The notes: generated from the letters alone by a model not told the origin. A stretch of DNA of 64,000 nucleotides from Seribacter sp963934295 (GCA_963934295.1 CAWVXY010000004.1:65457-129456), one strand, 5' to 3'. Numbered from the stretch's first letter, positions 7,555 through 17,578 are shown. Made by a program: numbers and translations.

Positions 7555-10386
7555 ATGAAACATATTCTCCCAACTTATTTAACATGCATCGCGTTAATCA
7601 CATCTGGTATTAGTTTGCGTGCAAAACCATCCGCTTCACATAGCTTAATAATTGACAATTCAACAGGTTTATCTGTTCCTCCCGGGTTCGAAGCTGATCT
7701 TGTTTATAAAGTTGATAAAGAAAAGTATGGTTCGTGGATTTCGATGTCATTCGATCCAAAAGGACGATTAGTTGTCTCAGATCAGTACAAAGCCGGCACT
7801 TTTCTCATCAATCTTCCTAAAGTTGGGCAAACCCTTTCAGAATCATCTATCACAAAACTCCCCCTTGAAAGTGGTCAATGGGGAATGCTCTTTGCTTTCG
7901 ATCATTTGTACATGGTATCTCAAAGCAAAGTTGTACGTATACCAGTTTCGGAAAATGGCGACTTTGGGAAAGAGGAAAAATTGTTCCAACTTTATGGGGG
8001 TAGCGAACACGGTCCGCACTCTTTAATTGTTACCGAGGATGGAAAAGGACTTTATCTCATTGCGGGAAATTTTGCCCGAACTCCAAGTTTCGAAAAATCT
8101 AGAATCCGTACGAATTGGAAGGATGATGTTCTCCTGGAAAACTATGCCTATGGGCACAACGGAAACGGTAAAGCACCAGGCGGATGGGTGCTCAAGTTTA
8201 ACCCCGATGGATCAGATCGGGAAATGATCAATATGGGATACCGCAATCCATGCGATTTCGCACTGAACCGCGATGGTGAAATGTTTATTTACGATGCGGA
8301 TATGGAATGGGATATGGGAACCCCCTGGTATCGTCCAACCCGTATTAATCACGGAGTTTCCGGTGGAGAAAGTGGATGGCGTGCCACTTCTAAAAAATGG
8401 CGAAAATACTTTCCGGACACCATTGGATCAGTACTTGATATCGGACCCGGCAGTCCAACGGGAGTAATCGCAGGCACCAATGCCCGGTTCCCTACTCATT
8501 ACCGGGATGCTCTGTTTTTGTGCGACTGGACATTCGCTACGATCTATTCCCTCCACCTCACTCCCAAAGGTTCATCCTACACCGGAGAAACCCGGACTTT
8601 TGTCACAAATATCGACGGATCCCTTCCCCTCACCGATGTCGATATAAGCCCAGAGGGGCATATGTATTTCTGTGTTGGAGGTAGAAAAGGACAATCTTAC
8701 CTTTATCGAGTCCGCTATGTAGGAAAAGAATCCACTGCTCTCTCAAAACTGGACACCACAAGCGAACACGCACAAGCAAGAAAGACCCGCCACATGCTCG
8801 AATCCTTTCATGGTAAAGCTAATCCGCAAGCCATCCTAACCGCGTGGCCCTATCTTCAAAGTGAGGATTACCACCTACGCTATGCAGCACGTATTGCGAT
8901 CGAGTGGCAGGATCCCAAAAACTGGGCAGACCAAGCCTATAAAGAAAATAATGATCTATCTGCCATTCACGCACTTCTTGGTCTCGCCCGATGCGATCAT
9001 TCCAACAGCATGGAACCAAGTGTTAACCGGTTGCTCAAAGTAAACTTTTCCAAATTAGATAAAACTGCCAAGCTTGCTCTACTCCGTACTTATTCTGTAA
9101 TTATGAGTCGCGCCGGGAAACCCAGCCAATCTCAAATGGATGCCATCGGGAAACAATTGGATCCCTATTACCCAAGCGAGAACGACAATTTAAATGAGGA
9201 ACTCTGCCGTGTACTGTCTTTCCTCCAACACCCCACTGTAGTGAGAAAGACAATCGCCTTGTTGAAAACAACCAAGGCCCAGATCCCTGACTTCGATCCT
9301 GAAATAATGAAACGGGGAAACAATTACGGGAAAAGAATCCTAACTACCATGAATGAGGAAGTGTCTCCCAATATCCTCAACATTCACTACCTCTTCTGCC
9401 TGAAAGATGTGACCAAGGGATGGTCGATGGAAGAACGCAAATCTTACCTTGGAGAACTCAAGGAATTACTCTCCAAAAAAGGAGGACATTATTTCTCGGG
9501 TTATTTACAAAAGATACGCGAATCGGCCATCGCAAATGTTCCCGAAAAGGACAGGTTCGCCCTTAAATATTTAACCGGTGAAATCAAAGGTATTGACCTG
9601 GCATCACTTCCTCGGGCTCAAGGCCCAGGGGTGGCATGGACTGTTGATTCTGCGTTAGAAACTTTAAACAAGGAACCCCTGGTAGGACGAAGTCATGCAA
9701 ATGGTAAAAAAATGTTCTCTGCTGGTCTTTGTATTGCCTGCCACAGGTTCGGGGACGAAGGTGGTGGAGTAGGACCCGACCTGACTAACCTGGCAAAGCG
9801 GAGTGACTATAAATCTATGCTCGAATCGACCATTCACCCAAACATGGTGGTATCGAATCAGTTTGAACAGCATGAACTTACCATGAAAGACGGCTCTTTG
9901 GTTATAGGTAAAATCGTCTCGGAAGAAAAGGATCACTACTCACTTGTCCAATCCGGTCTCCAACCCATGACTTTCACCCAGGTTGAAATATCCAAAGTGG
10001 CATCGAAGAAAGGATCCAAAATTTCCATGATGCCCGGGGGCTTGATCAATTCCATGAATGCAGATGAATTAAAGGATTTGATCGCCTATTTTGTTTCCGC
10101 CGGTGATCCTAAACACAAGGTCTTTCGTTCAACCAAAAAACTGGCCATTGAGCTTATTCGTGCGGTTTACGGGCAGGAAGGAAACCCGGAAAAACAAATG
10201 ATGGTTCAATCGATTATTCAAAATAAAATTAATCAAAGAGAATATGAGTTTGTCATGAACAACCAAATTGCAGGAGCAGATCCAGCAAACGGTGTGGTCA
10301 AGGTTCTTGAGCTCAGTTATAAGCTCGACGGTAAAACCTTTTCTAAAAAGGTCCGGGAAAATCAGACCATATCTTTTTTGGACTAG
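7555..10386 (+). CDS. PVC-type heme-binding dehydrogenase, tandem copy 1
   Basis: This is a very large exported protein. The frame opens at ATG 7495, but ATG 7555 is preferred because it begins directly with a signal peptide (MKHILPTYL...). The N-terminal half is a beta-propeller-like region with PPGFEADLVY, YRNPCDF and GPGSPTGVIAGT motifs, as in sugar/sorbosone-dehydrogenase-like PVC proteins. The middle is helical and HEAT-like. A single heme c site, CIACH, starts at base 9730 and is followed by GVGPDLTNL and the MMPGGLINSM segment typical of the CxxCH TIGR02603 domain. The tail (YGQEGN ... ADPANGVVKVLELSY) resembles the DUF3395-like module. It is probably a periplasmic sugar or alcohol oxidase passing electrons to heme; substrate unknown. 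Confidence 0.85.
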   Translation: MKHILPTYLTCIALITSGISLRAKPSASHSLIIDNSTGLSVPPGFEADLVYKVDKEKYGSWISMSFDPKGRLVVSDQYKAGTFLINLPKVGQTLSESSITKLPLESGQWGMLFAFDHLYMVSQSKVVRIPVSENGDFGKEEKLFQLYGGSEHGPHSLIVTEDGKGLYLIAGNFARTPSFEKSRIRTNWKDDVLLENYAYGHNGNGKAPGGWVLKFNPDGSDREMINMGYRNPCDFALNRDGEMFIYDADMEWDMGTPWYRPTRINHGVSGGESGWRATSKKWRKYFPDTIGSVLDIGPGSPTGVIAGTNARFPTHYRDALFLCDWTFATIYSLHLTPKGSSYTGETRTFVTNIDGSLPLTDVDISPEGHMYFCVGGRKGQSYLYRVRYVGKESTALSKLDTTSEHAQARKTRHMLESFHGKANPQAILTAWPYLQSEDYHLRYAARIAIEWQDPKNWADQAYKENNDLSAIHALLGLARCDHSNSMEPSVNRLLKVNFSKLDKTAKLALLRTYSVIMSRAGKPSQSQMDAIGKQLDPYYPSENDNLNEELCRVLSFLQHPTVVRKTIALLKTTKAQIPDFDPEIMKRGNNYGKRILTTMNEEVSPNILNIHYLFCLKDVTKGWSMEERKSYLGELKELLSKKGGHYFSGYLQKIRESAIANVPEKDRFALKYLTGEIKGIDLASLPRAQGPGVAWTVDSALETLNKEPLVGRSHANGKKMFSAGLCIACHRFGDEGGGVGPDLTNLAKRSDYKSMLESTIHPNMVVSNQFEQHELTMKDGSLVIGKIVSEEKDHYSLVQSGLQPMTFTQVEISKVASKKGSKISMMPGGLINSMNADELKDLIAYFVSAGDPKHKVFRSTKKLAIELIRAVYGQEGNPEKQMMVQSIIQNKINQREYEFVMNNQIAGADPANGVVKVLELSYKLDGKTFSKKVRENQTISFLD

Positions 10387-10546
10387 ATTTTTTTATTACA
10401 TATAACTTAGATCGACAAGTTTCTGTGTTGTCACCTACTTCCATTCTTTCAAGATTTATTGTCCAAGAAAATTGATTTTAAGCTTTTAGGAACACACAAA
10501 TTAAATAGTACTGAATTTATCATATATTACTTCCTGTTCTGCCATT

Positions 10547-13375
10547 ATGAAGAAAACTAGTCTTATTCTCCTATGCATTATAATCCCATTTTCCCTATCA
10601 TTTGGTGAATACAGGCTCCCGGCTTTGGAAAAACCTATTGAGGATCCCTCAACAGGCCTGCATGTCCCTCCAGGGTTTAAAGTCGATCTTATCTATGAAG
10701 TGGATATGAAAAAATTTGGTTCTTGGATTTCCATGGCCTTTGATAAAAAGGGTCGCTTAACCGTTTCAGACCAGCAAAAAGCAGGTACTTTCCTTGTGGA
10801 AATCCCCAAGCCAGGAGAAAAATTCGACGAAACCAAGATTAAGAAACTCAATGTTGAATCTTCCGTCTACGGTATGCTTTACGCCTTTGACCATCTCTAC
10901 ATGATGGGAAATCGTAAATTGACTCGGGCCAAGGTTTTACCAGACGGTAGCCTTGGAGCGGTAGAATTTCTTGCCGAAATGGCCGGTGGTGGCGAGCATG
11001 GCCCTCACTCTATAATTGTTTCTCCCGATGGGAAAAGTATCTATGTCATCGCAGGAAACGCAACCAGACCACCAGAATTTCTCAATTCAAGAATCCCCAC
11101 AAATTGGAAAGATGATGTGCTTTTACAAAATTATGCCTATGGACATATGTCTCAGGGTAAAGCTCCCGGTGGATGGGTTATGAAAATGAGCCCGGATGGC
11201 AAAAATCGGGAAATAATAACTATGGGGTATAGAAACCCATGCGATTTTGCATTAAACCGGGATGGTGAACTTTTTGTCTATGATGCCGATATGGAATGGG
11301 ACATTGGTGCTCCTTGGTATCGACCAACACGAATTAATCATGGTATTTCTGGTGGAGATAGTGGATGGCGGGCAACCTCCAAAAAATGGCGTAGATACTT
11401 TCCCGATACGGTCGGTTCGGTGGTTGATATTGGCCCCGGATCCCCAACCGGTGTGATTGCAGGAACCAATACACATTTTCCCACCCATTATCGTGATGCC
11501 TTATTTATTTGTGATTGGACATTTGCCACCATGTATTCAGTCCACCTCAAGCCAAGCGGATCATCTTACATCGGAGAGAAAAGGGAATTTATTTCGAATA
11601 ATAATGGTTCACTTGCTCTAACTGATGTGGATATTGGCCCGGATGGGAATATGTATTTCTGTGTCGGTGGCCGTGGTGGGCAATCCCGCCTTTATCGAAT
11701 TGCCTACACCGGAAACACTGCCACCAAATTATCCAAATTGGACACGACTAGCGAACACGCCAAAGCCCGAAAAACGCGGAAAATGATTGAATCATTTCAC
11801 GGACATGCCAACCCCAAGGCAGTGAAAGAAGTTTGGCCCCATCTGGGAAACAGGGATTATCATATTCGTTATGCTGCCCGGGTTGCTATGGAATGGCAGA
11901 ATCCAAAAACATGGGCAAGGAAAGCATACTCTGAGAAAAATGATTTAGCTGCGATTCATGCATTACTCGGTTTGGCCCGTAGTGATCTCGCTGACAGTAT
12001 GAAACCCAGTATCGAACGTCTGCTTAAGGTGGATTTCAACAAGTTGGATAAGTCTGGCAAGCTGGCACTTTTGAGGACCTATTCAGTAATTATGAGCCGT
12101 GGGGGAATGCCTACTGCCAACCATGTTAAAGCAGTTGGAGCTCAACTCGATTCCTTCTTCCCATCAAAAGATAACAACTTGAATGAAGAGCTTTGCCGAG
12201 TCTTGTGCCACCTGGATCATCCATCCGTGGTGCGTAAAACAATTGCATTAATGAAAACAACCAAGGCCCAAATTCCTGATTTCAACTCAGAAATCATGAA
12301 GCGTAATAAAAATTATGGAGGTAAAATTCTGAGTACTATGGGTGCAGATGTGACTCCCAATGTTCTTAATATACACCTGCTCTTTTGTCTTAAGGATGTA
12401 CAGGCTGGATGGACCATGAAGGATCGAAAATCCTACCTTGGCGAATTGCAAAATCTTATGACAAAAAAAGGCGGGAATATGTTTACTGGTTACATTCAAA
12501 AAATCCGTGAATCAGCCATTGCATCCGTACCAGAGAAAGACCGTATTTCCCTGCAGTATCTTATGGGGGAAGTAAAAAGCGTCGATCTAGCCAAACTCCC
12601 AAGAGCCCAAGGTCCTGGAGTTGCTTGGACTGTGGATTCCGCCCTTACAGTTCTTAATCAAGAGCCCTTAGCTGGGCAAAACTACCTAAATGGTAAGAAA
12701 ATGTTTTCGGCAGGTCTCTGTGTGGCATGCCACCGTTTTGGCAGCGAAGGAGGAGGCGTGGGACCGGACCTGACGAATCTCGCCAAAAGGAGCGACTATA
12801 AATCCATCCTCGAATCAACCATTCATCCAAATATGGTGGTCTCTGAACAATTCGAGCAGCATGAACTAAAGATGAAGGATGGTTCCATAGTTTTAGGTCG
12901 AGTGGTCGCAGAGGAAAACGGAGAGTATTCACTTGTTCAATCTGGTCTTGAACCCCTCAAATTAACAAAGGTTAAAAAAGCAAAAGTTTCATCCAAGGAA
13001 GGTTCCAAATTATCGATGATGCCCGGCGGTCTAATTAATTCGATGAACGCGGAGGAACTTAAGGACTTGGTTGCTTATTTTGTCTCTGGAGGTGATCGGA
13101 AACATAAAGTTTTTCGCTCCTTAAAAAAGCTTCAAATCGAACTCATCAGTGCACTTTATGGAGAGGATGGAAATCCTAAACGCCAAATGGATGTCCGAAA
13201 AGTAATACAAAAACAACTTGACGGCATGCTCTACGATTTTGCGATGAGCAACAAACTGGCAGGGAAAGATCCCGCAGGTGGCGTGGTGAAAGTACTCAAT
13301 TTAAAATATAAACTAAACGGTAAAACCTACACCAAAAAAATAAGGGAAAATGCTATGATTTCCTTTATTGAGTAA
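10547..13375 (+). CDS. PVC-type heme-binding dehydrogenase, tandem copy 2
   Basis: This 942-residue exported protein is a paralogue of the gene just upstream, colinear along its whole length with long identical blocks such as YRNPCDFALNRDGE and GPGSPTGVIAGTN. It has an N-terminal signal peptide, the same propeller-like front half, a HEAT-like middle, one heme c motif (CVACH, from residue 725), GVGPDLTNL, MMPGGLINSM and the same DUF3395-like tail. The 160-base gap between the copies is AT-rich and has no visible terminator, so co-transcription is possible. The pair is a tandem duplication that kept both heme sites. Divergence is spread out, suggesting both copies are functional, perhaps with different substrates. 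Confidence 0.87.
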   Translation: MKKTSLILLCIIIPFSLSFGEYRLPALEKPIEDPSTGLHVPPGFKVDLIYEVDMKKFGSWISMAFDKKGRLTVSDQQKAGTFLVEIPKPGEKFDETKIKKLNVESSVYGMLYAFDHLYMMGNRKLTRAKVLPDGSLGAVEFLAEMAGGGEHGPHSIIVSPDGKSIYVIAGNATRPPEFLNSRIPTNWKDDVLLQNYAYGHMSQGKAPGGWVMKMSPDGKNREIITMGYRNPCDFALNRDGELFVYDADMEWDIGAPWYRPTRINHGISGGDSGWRATSKKWRRYFPDTVGSVVDIGPGSPTGVIAGTNTHFPTHYRDALFICDWTFATMYSVHLKPSGSSYIGEKREFISNNNGSLALTDVDIGPDGNMYFCVGGRGGQSRLYRIAYTGNTATKLSKLDTTSEHAKARKTRKMIESFHGHANPKAVKEVWPHLGNRDYHIRYAARVAMEWQNPKTWARKAYSEKNDLAAIHALLGLARSDLADSMKPSIERLLKVDFNKLDKSGKLALLRTYSVIMSRGGMPTANHVKAVGAQLDSFFPSKDNNLNEELCRVLCHLDHPSVVRKTIALMKTTKAQIPDFNSEIMKRNKNYGGKILSTMGADVTPNVLNIHLLFCLKDVQAGWTMKDRKSYLGELQNLMTKKGGNMFTGYIQKIRESAIASVPEKDRISLQYLMGEVKSVDLAKLPRAQGPGVAWTVDSALTVLNQEPLAGQNYLNGKKMFSAGLCVACHRFGSEGGGVGPDLTNLAKRSDYKSILESTIHPNMVVSEQFEQHELKMKDGSIVLGRVVAEENGEYSLVQSGLEPLKLTKVKKAKVSSKEGSKLSMMPGGLINSMNAEELKDLVAYFVSGGDRKHKVFRSLKKLQIELISALYGEDGNPKRQMDVRKVIQKQLDGMLYDFAMSNKLAGKDPAGGVVKVLNLKYKLNGKTYTKKIRENAMISFIE

Positions 13376-13471
13376 ATTCGAGAATATAAATAAAAAACCC
13401 TTCACTTACTGAATGCCTGAAAACGAAAAGGATTGATTTTAAAATAAGTATTTATCTATTTTTGGAATCAA

Positions 13472-15004
13472 TCAAATTGGTTTCAAAAATCGTTGGTAAG
13501 CCACATTATCCGTTTCATCAAAATAATCATAACCTGTATTCACCAGGAAACTCCTGAACAATTCCATGCCCTGTTCTGGTACTTGCATACCGACAAGAAC
13601 CCGGCCAAAAGCAGAGCCATGGTTTCGGTAGTGAAAGAGAGAAATATTCCAGATTGGGTCCATATGCATGAGAAATTCCAGGAGTGCACCCGGTCTTTCC
13701 GGGAATTGAAACCGGTACAATCTTTCATTTTCAACCACCGATGAACCCCGCCCTCCGACCATATGACGCACATGTAATTTTGCGGCATCATTATCACTCA
13801 TGTCCTCCACCGCATAACCCCGGCTTTCGAGCCGTTTAATCAGTTCAGTACGGTTGGAGCCACCTTGCGGTAAGCCAACCCCCACAAAAACCTGGGCGTT
13901 TTTAACCTTGGCATAACGATAATTGAACTCGGTAACCATTAAGTTCCCTAATGATTTACAAAATTGAAGGAACGAACCTGGTGTTTCAGGAATTTCTACT
14001 GATAACAGCATTTCCCGGTTTGCCCCAATCTCGGTGCGTTCTGCAATATGCTGCAAACGGTCGAAGTTCATATTTGCACCACAATTAACCACTACAAATC
14101 TTTTATTTTCTATCGTGTGCGACTGAAGATATTTTTTTAATCCGGCAACTCCGAGAGCCCCTGCGGGCTCCTGAATGGTTCGGTTCTCATCGTAAATATC
14201 TTTGATTGCGGCACAGATTTCATCTATTGAGACCGTGATTACCTCATCAACCTTCTCTTTGATTAATTCAAAAGGTAATTTTCCAACTTGTTTTACGGCA
14301 ACTCCGTCTGCAAAAATTCCCACACTGTCCAAAATCACGCGTTTTCCCGCTTTCATTGCCGCAGATAAACAAGCAGACTCTTCAGATTCTATCCCGATCA
14401 CCTTAATTTTTGGATGCAAACTCTTGATATAAGTTAGGATTCCTGCAAGAAGTCCCCCACCACCCACTGCTACAAATATCGCATCAATCGTGTCTCCTAA
14501 TTGAGAAATAATTTCCTTGGCAATGGTACCCTGCCCGGCAATGACTTCGGCATCATCGAAAGGATGAATAAAGACGTAGCCGTCTTGCTTCGCCAGCTTG
14601 TGGGAAAGCTTCAAGGCATCATCGTAACTATCTCCATGGAGAATGACCTCCGCTCCCTGAATCTTTACTGCATTTACTTTAATTTCCGGGGTTGTCACTG
14701 GCATAACGATGAGTGATTTTATGCCGAGCTTTTTCGCCCCTAATGCGACTCCTTGTGCATGATTACCGGCCGATGCTGTGATCACTCCCTGCTTTTTTTG
14801 ATTATCAGAAAGTAAATTCAGTTTGTGATAGGCCCCCCTTAATTTAAATGAAAATACAGGCTGTAAGTCTTCCCGCTTGAAATAGATTTCATTGGCTAAA
14901 CGGGCAGACAGTCCGTCTGCCCGGTCGATCGGACTGCAGATGGCCAATTCATAAATATCTGACGATTCGATACCGTTGAGAATATGTCTCTTCAAGTCAT
15001 TCAT
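13472..15004 (-). CDS. ilvA: Threonine ammonia-lyase, biosynthetic
   Basis: This 510-residue cytoplasmic PLP enzyme converts threonine to 2-oxobutanoate plus ammonia, the first step of isoleucine synthesis. The PLP lysine lies in SFKLRGAY (Lys54). ASAGNHAQG and the phosphate-binding GGGGLLAG loop follow. Two C-terminal ACT-like regulatory repeats are visible from about residue 330 (LLSVEIPETPGSFL and RLYRFQFPERPGALLEF), as in the isoleucine-inhibited biosynthetic enzyme. Length matches E. coli IlvA. It is a single gene, convergent with the tandem dehydrogenases. The ATG at 15004 is the obvious start. Confidence 0.96.
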   Translation of the reverse strand: MNDLKRHILNGIESSDIYELAICSPIDRADGLSARLANEIYFKREDLQPVFSFKLRGAYHKLNLLSDNQKKQGVITASAGNHAQGVALGAKKLGIKSLIVMPVTTPEIKVNAVKIQGAEVILHGDSYDDALKLSHKLAKQDGYVFIHPFDDAEVIAGQGTIAKEIISQLGDTIDAIFVAVGGGGLLAGILTYIKSLHPKIKVIGIESEESACLSAAMKAGKRVILDSVGIFADGVAVKQVGKLPFELIKEKVDEVITVSIDEICAAIKDIYDENRTIQEPAGALGVAGLKKYLQSHTIENKRFVVVNCGANMNFDRLQHIAERTEIGANREMLLSVEIPETPGSFLQFCKSLGNLMVTEFNYRYAKVKNAQVFVGVGLPQGGSNRTELIKRLESRGYAVEDMSDNDAAKLHVRHMVGGRGSSVVENERLYRFQFPERPGALLEFLMHMDPIWNISLFHYRNHGSAFGRVLVGMQVPEQGMELFRSFLVNTGYDYFDETDNVAYQRFLKPI

Positions 15005-15216
15005 ATGTAAGCCGATATGAGACTTATATTTTGTCTTTTACAATTTCGCATTGGCTTCACAATCGTTAATAAATGGCTGATTAAATTAGTATTCGCAACA
15101 TCGAACACGATGATAAACCTTTGAAATTTATCGAATGAAAACTAATTTTCGTTTGCTATTATAGATTGAATTTAAACGAAGTACTTTACTAAAAGTTGAA
15201 GAAATCGAAGAAAAAG

Positions 15217-16332
15217 TTATTTTGCATCCTTAGCACAGCGAAACCCAGTATGGTTGGTGGGAGAAAGAGATTCGGAATGGTTTCGGGCGGCAGGTCGGTA
15301 ACGTAAACAATAATCCCAGTGACAAAGAAATGACCCTCCTCTCGCAACATTTAGATTCATCAGTTCATTATGATCCTCCGTGGGTAACGGACAGGTTCCA
15401 GTACGACGAAATTGCTCAAGCTCAATTTGGGTAATGGGAGAAGCAGGCCCAGTGGGGTTGGGATGTGGATTCTCCATGAATTCACTGTAATAGGAAGGAT
15501 GGAAAAAATCACTGCAAATTTCCCACACATTTCCTGCAATATCGTATAATCCATACCCATTGGGGGGGTAAGACCCGACTGGTGATGTCGAATGGAATCC
15601 GTCTTGTGCAGAATTTTCCGCAGGAAAAATACCTTGAAAGCAATTCGCCATCCATCTTCCCTGGGGTCTCGGCTCATTACCCCAAGCATACATGGAATCC
15701 TTCAGGCCACCACGCGCCGCTAATTCCCATTCTGCCTCAGTAGGTAGACGTTTACCGGCCCATTTGGCATAAGCGTTCGCATCGTCTATGTTTACACAAA
15801 CCACCGGATGATCCATACGGGCCTTAATTGATGAATTCCTGCCCTCCGGACTTTTCCAGCAAGCCCCTTTTCGGTAAGACCACCAGGTCCATGGATCGTT
15901 GGTTGACCGTGGGTTAATATTCTCAAGTGGTGGAGCGAAAACAGTAGCACCCGGTAACAACTGTTCCTTGGGGGCAGCCGGGAACATCTCTTTACTAAGT
16001 GGCTTCTCGGCAAATGTGATGTATCCGGTAGCATCCACGAACTCTTTAAACTGGGCATTGGTGACCTCATATTTATCGATCCAAAAACTTGATACCTCCA
16101 CTTCATGAACCGGTCCTTCCTCCGGGTATATCTCTCCGTTCCCAGCGGGTTTATTATTCCCCATCGAAAAGCTTTGACCCTCAATCAATACCATTTCATT
16201 GAAAGAATTTATGCTTGTTTTACTCGCGGAAGATGTTTCCTGGTCCCGCGTGCAGGATACCCCAAAAAACGAACAGATAAAAATACCAATTAGATTTGTT
16301 TTATAAAATTTTCCGGTTTGAAAATTCACCAT
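15217..16332 (-). CDS. Formylglycine-generating enzyme (sulfatase-activating), lipoprotein
   Basis: The frame extends to a TTG at 16386, but ATG 16332 is preferred because it starts a lipoprotein signal with lipobox FGVSC. The body is a complete FGE-sulfatase domain: MVLIEGQSFSMG, DKYEVTNAQF, GKRLPTEAEWE, NGYGLYDIAGNVWE and a final GFRC. The segment GGSFLCHWDYCLRYR carries both cysteines equivalent to the human SUMF1 catalytic pair Cys336/Cys341 (residues 337 and 342 from ATG 16332). So this is likely a real oxygen-dependent FGE that converts the sulfatase cysteine to formylglycine, not just a fold relative. Lipid anchoring outside the cytoplasm is unusual. Two Cys-type sulfatases lie in the same window. 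Confidence 0.85.
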   Translation of the reverse strand: MVNFQTGKFYKTNLIGIFICSFFGVSCTRDQETSSASKTSINSFNEMVLIEGQSFSMGNNKPAGNGEIYPEEGPVHEVEVSSFWIDKYEVTNAQFKEFVDATGYITFAEKPLSKEMFPAAPKEQLLPGATVFAPPLENINPRSTNDPWTWWSYRKGACWKSPEGRNSSIKARMDHPVVCVNIDDANAYAKWAGKRLPTEAEWELAARGGLKDSMYAWGNEPRPQGRWMANCFQGIFPAENSAQDGFHSTSPVGSYPPNGYGLYDIAGNVWEICSDFFHPSYYSEFMENPHPNPTGPASPITQIELEQFRRTGTCPLPTEDHNELMNLNVARGGSFLCHWDYCLRYRPAARNHSESLSPTNHTGFRCAKDAK

Positions 16333-16764
16333 ATAATTTATACTGCTCAGATTTTTAGAACTCTCAAACTCTAAACCGAGTTTCAAGAAACTATCTCTTC
16401 ACATAATTCGAAGAGTCAGATTTACTTATTGGAGATTGAGCTGCTCAAAAAAATCTTCTTTGTAATTACAAATCTGGATTTTTTCCTACCGTCTCACCAA
16501 TCATTACAAAGTGAAACTCAGCTCTAAAATTTTACGAATAGATGAATGCGGTTCAGGGACTTCAAGACTACATACTCCCTTGATTTTGGTTTTGCATTAG
16601 CAGATCACTTTGGAAAATCTTATAAATAATGCACCTAAATGGGCTTTAAAAAAATGACGGCCCAATATAAATATCTCCCCAGTTTTGTTTCTTTACTATC
16701 CCGCCCATCAATTCTGCCTCGATCTAAGATATATTCCATCTAGGGGGAATGACCGGAATGACCA
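16333..16764. other. Intergenic region with a perfect 14-bp palindrome
   Basis: No coding frame with recognisable content is seen in this AT-rich ~430-base stretch upstream of the FGE gene. It holds a perfect palindrome, TTTGTAATTACAAA, at 16459-16472, which could be an operator for a dimeric regulator. Promoter elements could not be fixed with confidence. Confidence 0.4.
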
Positions 16765-17034
16765 TTAAGTTCGTCTTAGCTTGATATACAGTAGGAGAAA
16801 AAAAATCAGGCTCGCAGCAAGACCAATCAATGGAGTTTCAATACCGCTTACAAATCGCTCTTCCCAAACCATTTTCGTTTGCGTTCCAAGCTCCGGCATA
16901 CCCTCAATAATAGGGATTTCAATTTCGCTTTCCACACTGGTCTGCCAAAAGGCAATCCGGCATCCGTCTTCGATCCACAAATAAAAAGACAATGCTGCAG
17001 GGATAAAGCAAAATAAAATAAGAACACTTTTCAT
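16765..17034 (-). CDS. Small membrane protein, unknown function
   Basis: The predicted 89-residue protein has a hydrophobic N-terminal helix (residues 1-20) and a second one near residues 65-84, ending in KLRRT. Between them lies an acidic loop with one cysteine. The layout fits a two-helix inner-membrane protein with an external loop. No family is recognised. There is no good Shine-Dalgarno upstream of the ATG, but an open frame with two well-placed helices makes it plausible. It stands alone downstream of the SWIB gene and its terminator. Confidence 0.5.
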   Translation of the reverse strand: MKSVLILFCFIPAALSFYLWIEDGCRIAFWQTSVESEIEIPIIEGMPELGTQTKMVWEERFVSGIETPLIGLAASLIFFLLLYIKLRRT

Positions 17035-17173
17035 TTTAAAGTTTAGATAATATTAAATGCAGGAGCAGAAATCTAAAATCTTCAATTTTAATTACTGCAT
17101 CTGTACTCAGCAAAAAAATACTAATAACCATGCGTAAGTCATGAATAAAACAGATATAGTAATATAAACCACG

Positions 17174-17210
17174 GAAAAAAAACGCACTTATCCTAGAATA
17201 AGTGCGTTTT
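17174..17210 (-). terminator. Rho-independent terminator of the SWIB gene
   Basis: A perfect 13-bp stem (17179-17191 paired with 17198-17210) encloses a 6-base loop. On the minus strand it is followed by a run of nine T (plus-strand A at 17174-17182, partly in the stem). It lies 42 bases beyond the stop of the minus-strand SWIB gene. A second small inverted repeat, CTCGATT/AATCGAG, lies at 17217-17232. This is the clearest terminator in the window. Confidence 0.9.
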
Positions 17211-17251
17211 CCTTCACTCGATTGAAATCGAGTAAATTATTTAAAATATAT

Positions 17252-17578
17252 TTATTCAATATTGGCTCCAACCACCGATGCCATTTGCATCATATTAATG
17301 GTTTCACCCTCTTTCAAATTTCTTAAATCCGTTACCTTGCCAGACTTACTGGTTGCATTTGTATTCTTAAATACTGTGAGAAGCTTAGCGTCGGCAACAA
17401 TGAACTTTCCTGCATTTTCTGGTTGTCCGTTCTCTGTCTTCGTTTGAAGTTTATTCGATTTAATATATTCCCAAAGTTTTTGGGTAATTTCAGTCCTAGG
17501 AAGTTCAGTCGCTCCTAAAAATGCTGCTAGATCACTCTTTAATTTAACTGGTTTACTCAATCCTTTTGCTTCTGCCAT
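17252..17578 (-). CDS. Stand-alone SWIB/MDM2 domain protein
   Basis: This 108-residue protein is almost entirely one SWIB/MDM2 fold: KPVKLKSDLAAFLG, the LPRTEITQKLWEYIKSN helix pair, then FIVADAKLL and a C-terminal INMMQMASVVG. In eukaryotes this domain is a subunit of SWI/SNF complexes. In bacteria it is known mostly from chlamydiae and some other PVC members, where its role is poorly understood and may be DNA- or nucleoid-associated. It is a single gene with a good ribosome site (AAGGA at 17585-17589, six bases before ATG) and a strong terminator, suggesting good expression. The insert TKTENGQPENAG lengthens the usual loop. Confidence 0.88.
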   Translation of the reverse strand: MAEAKGLSKPVKLKSDLAAFLGATELPRTEITQKLWEYIKSNKLQTKTENGQPENAGKFIVADAKLLTVFKNTNATSKSGKVTDLRNLKEGETINMMQMASVVGANIE

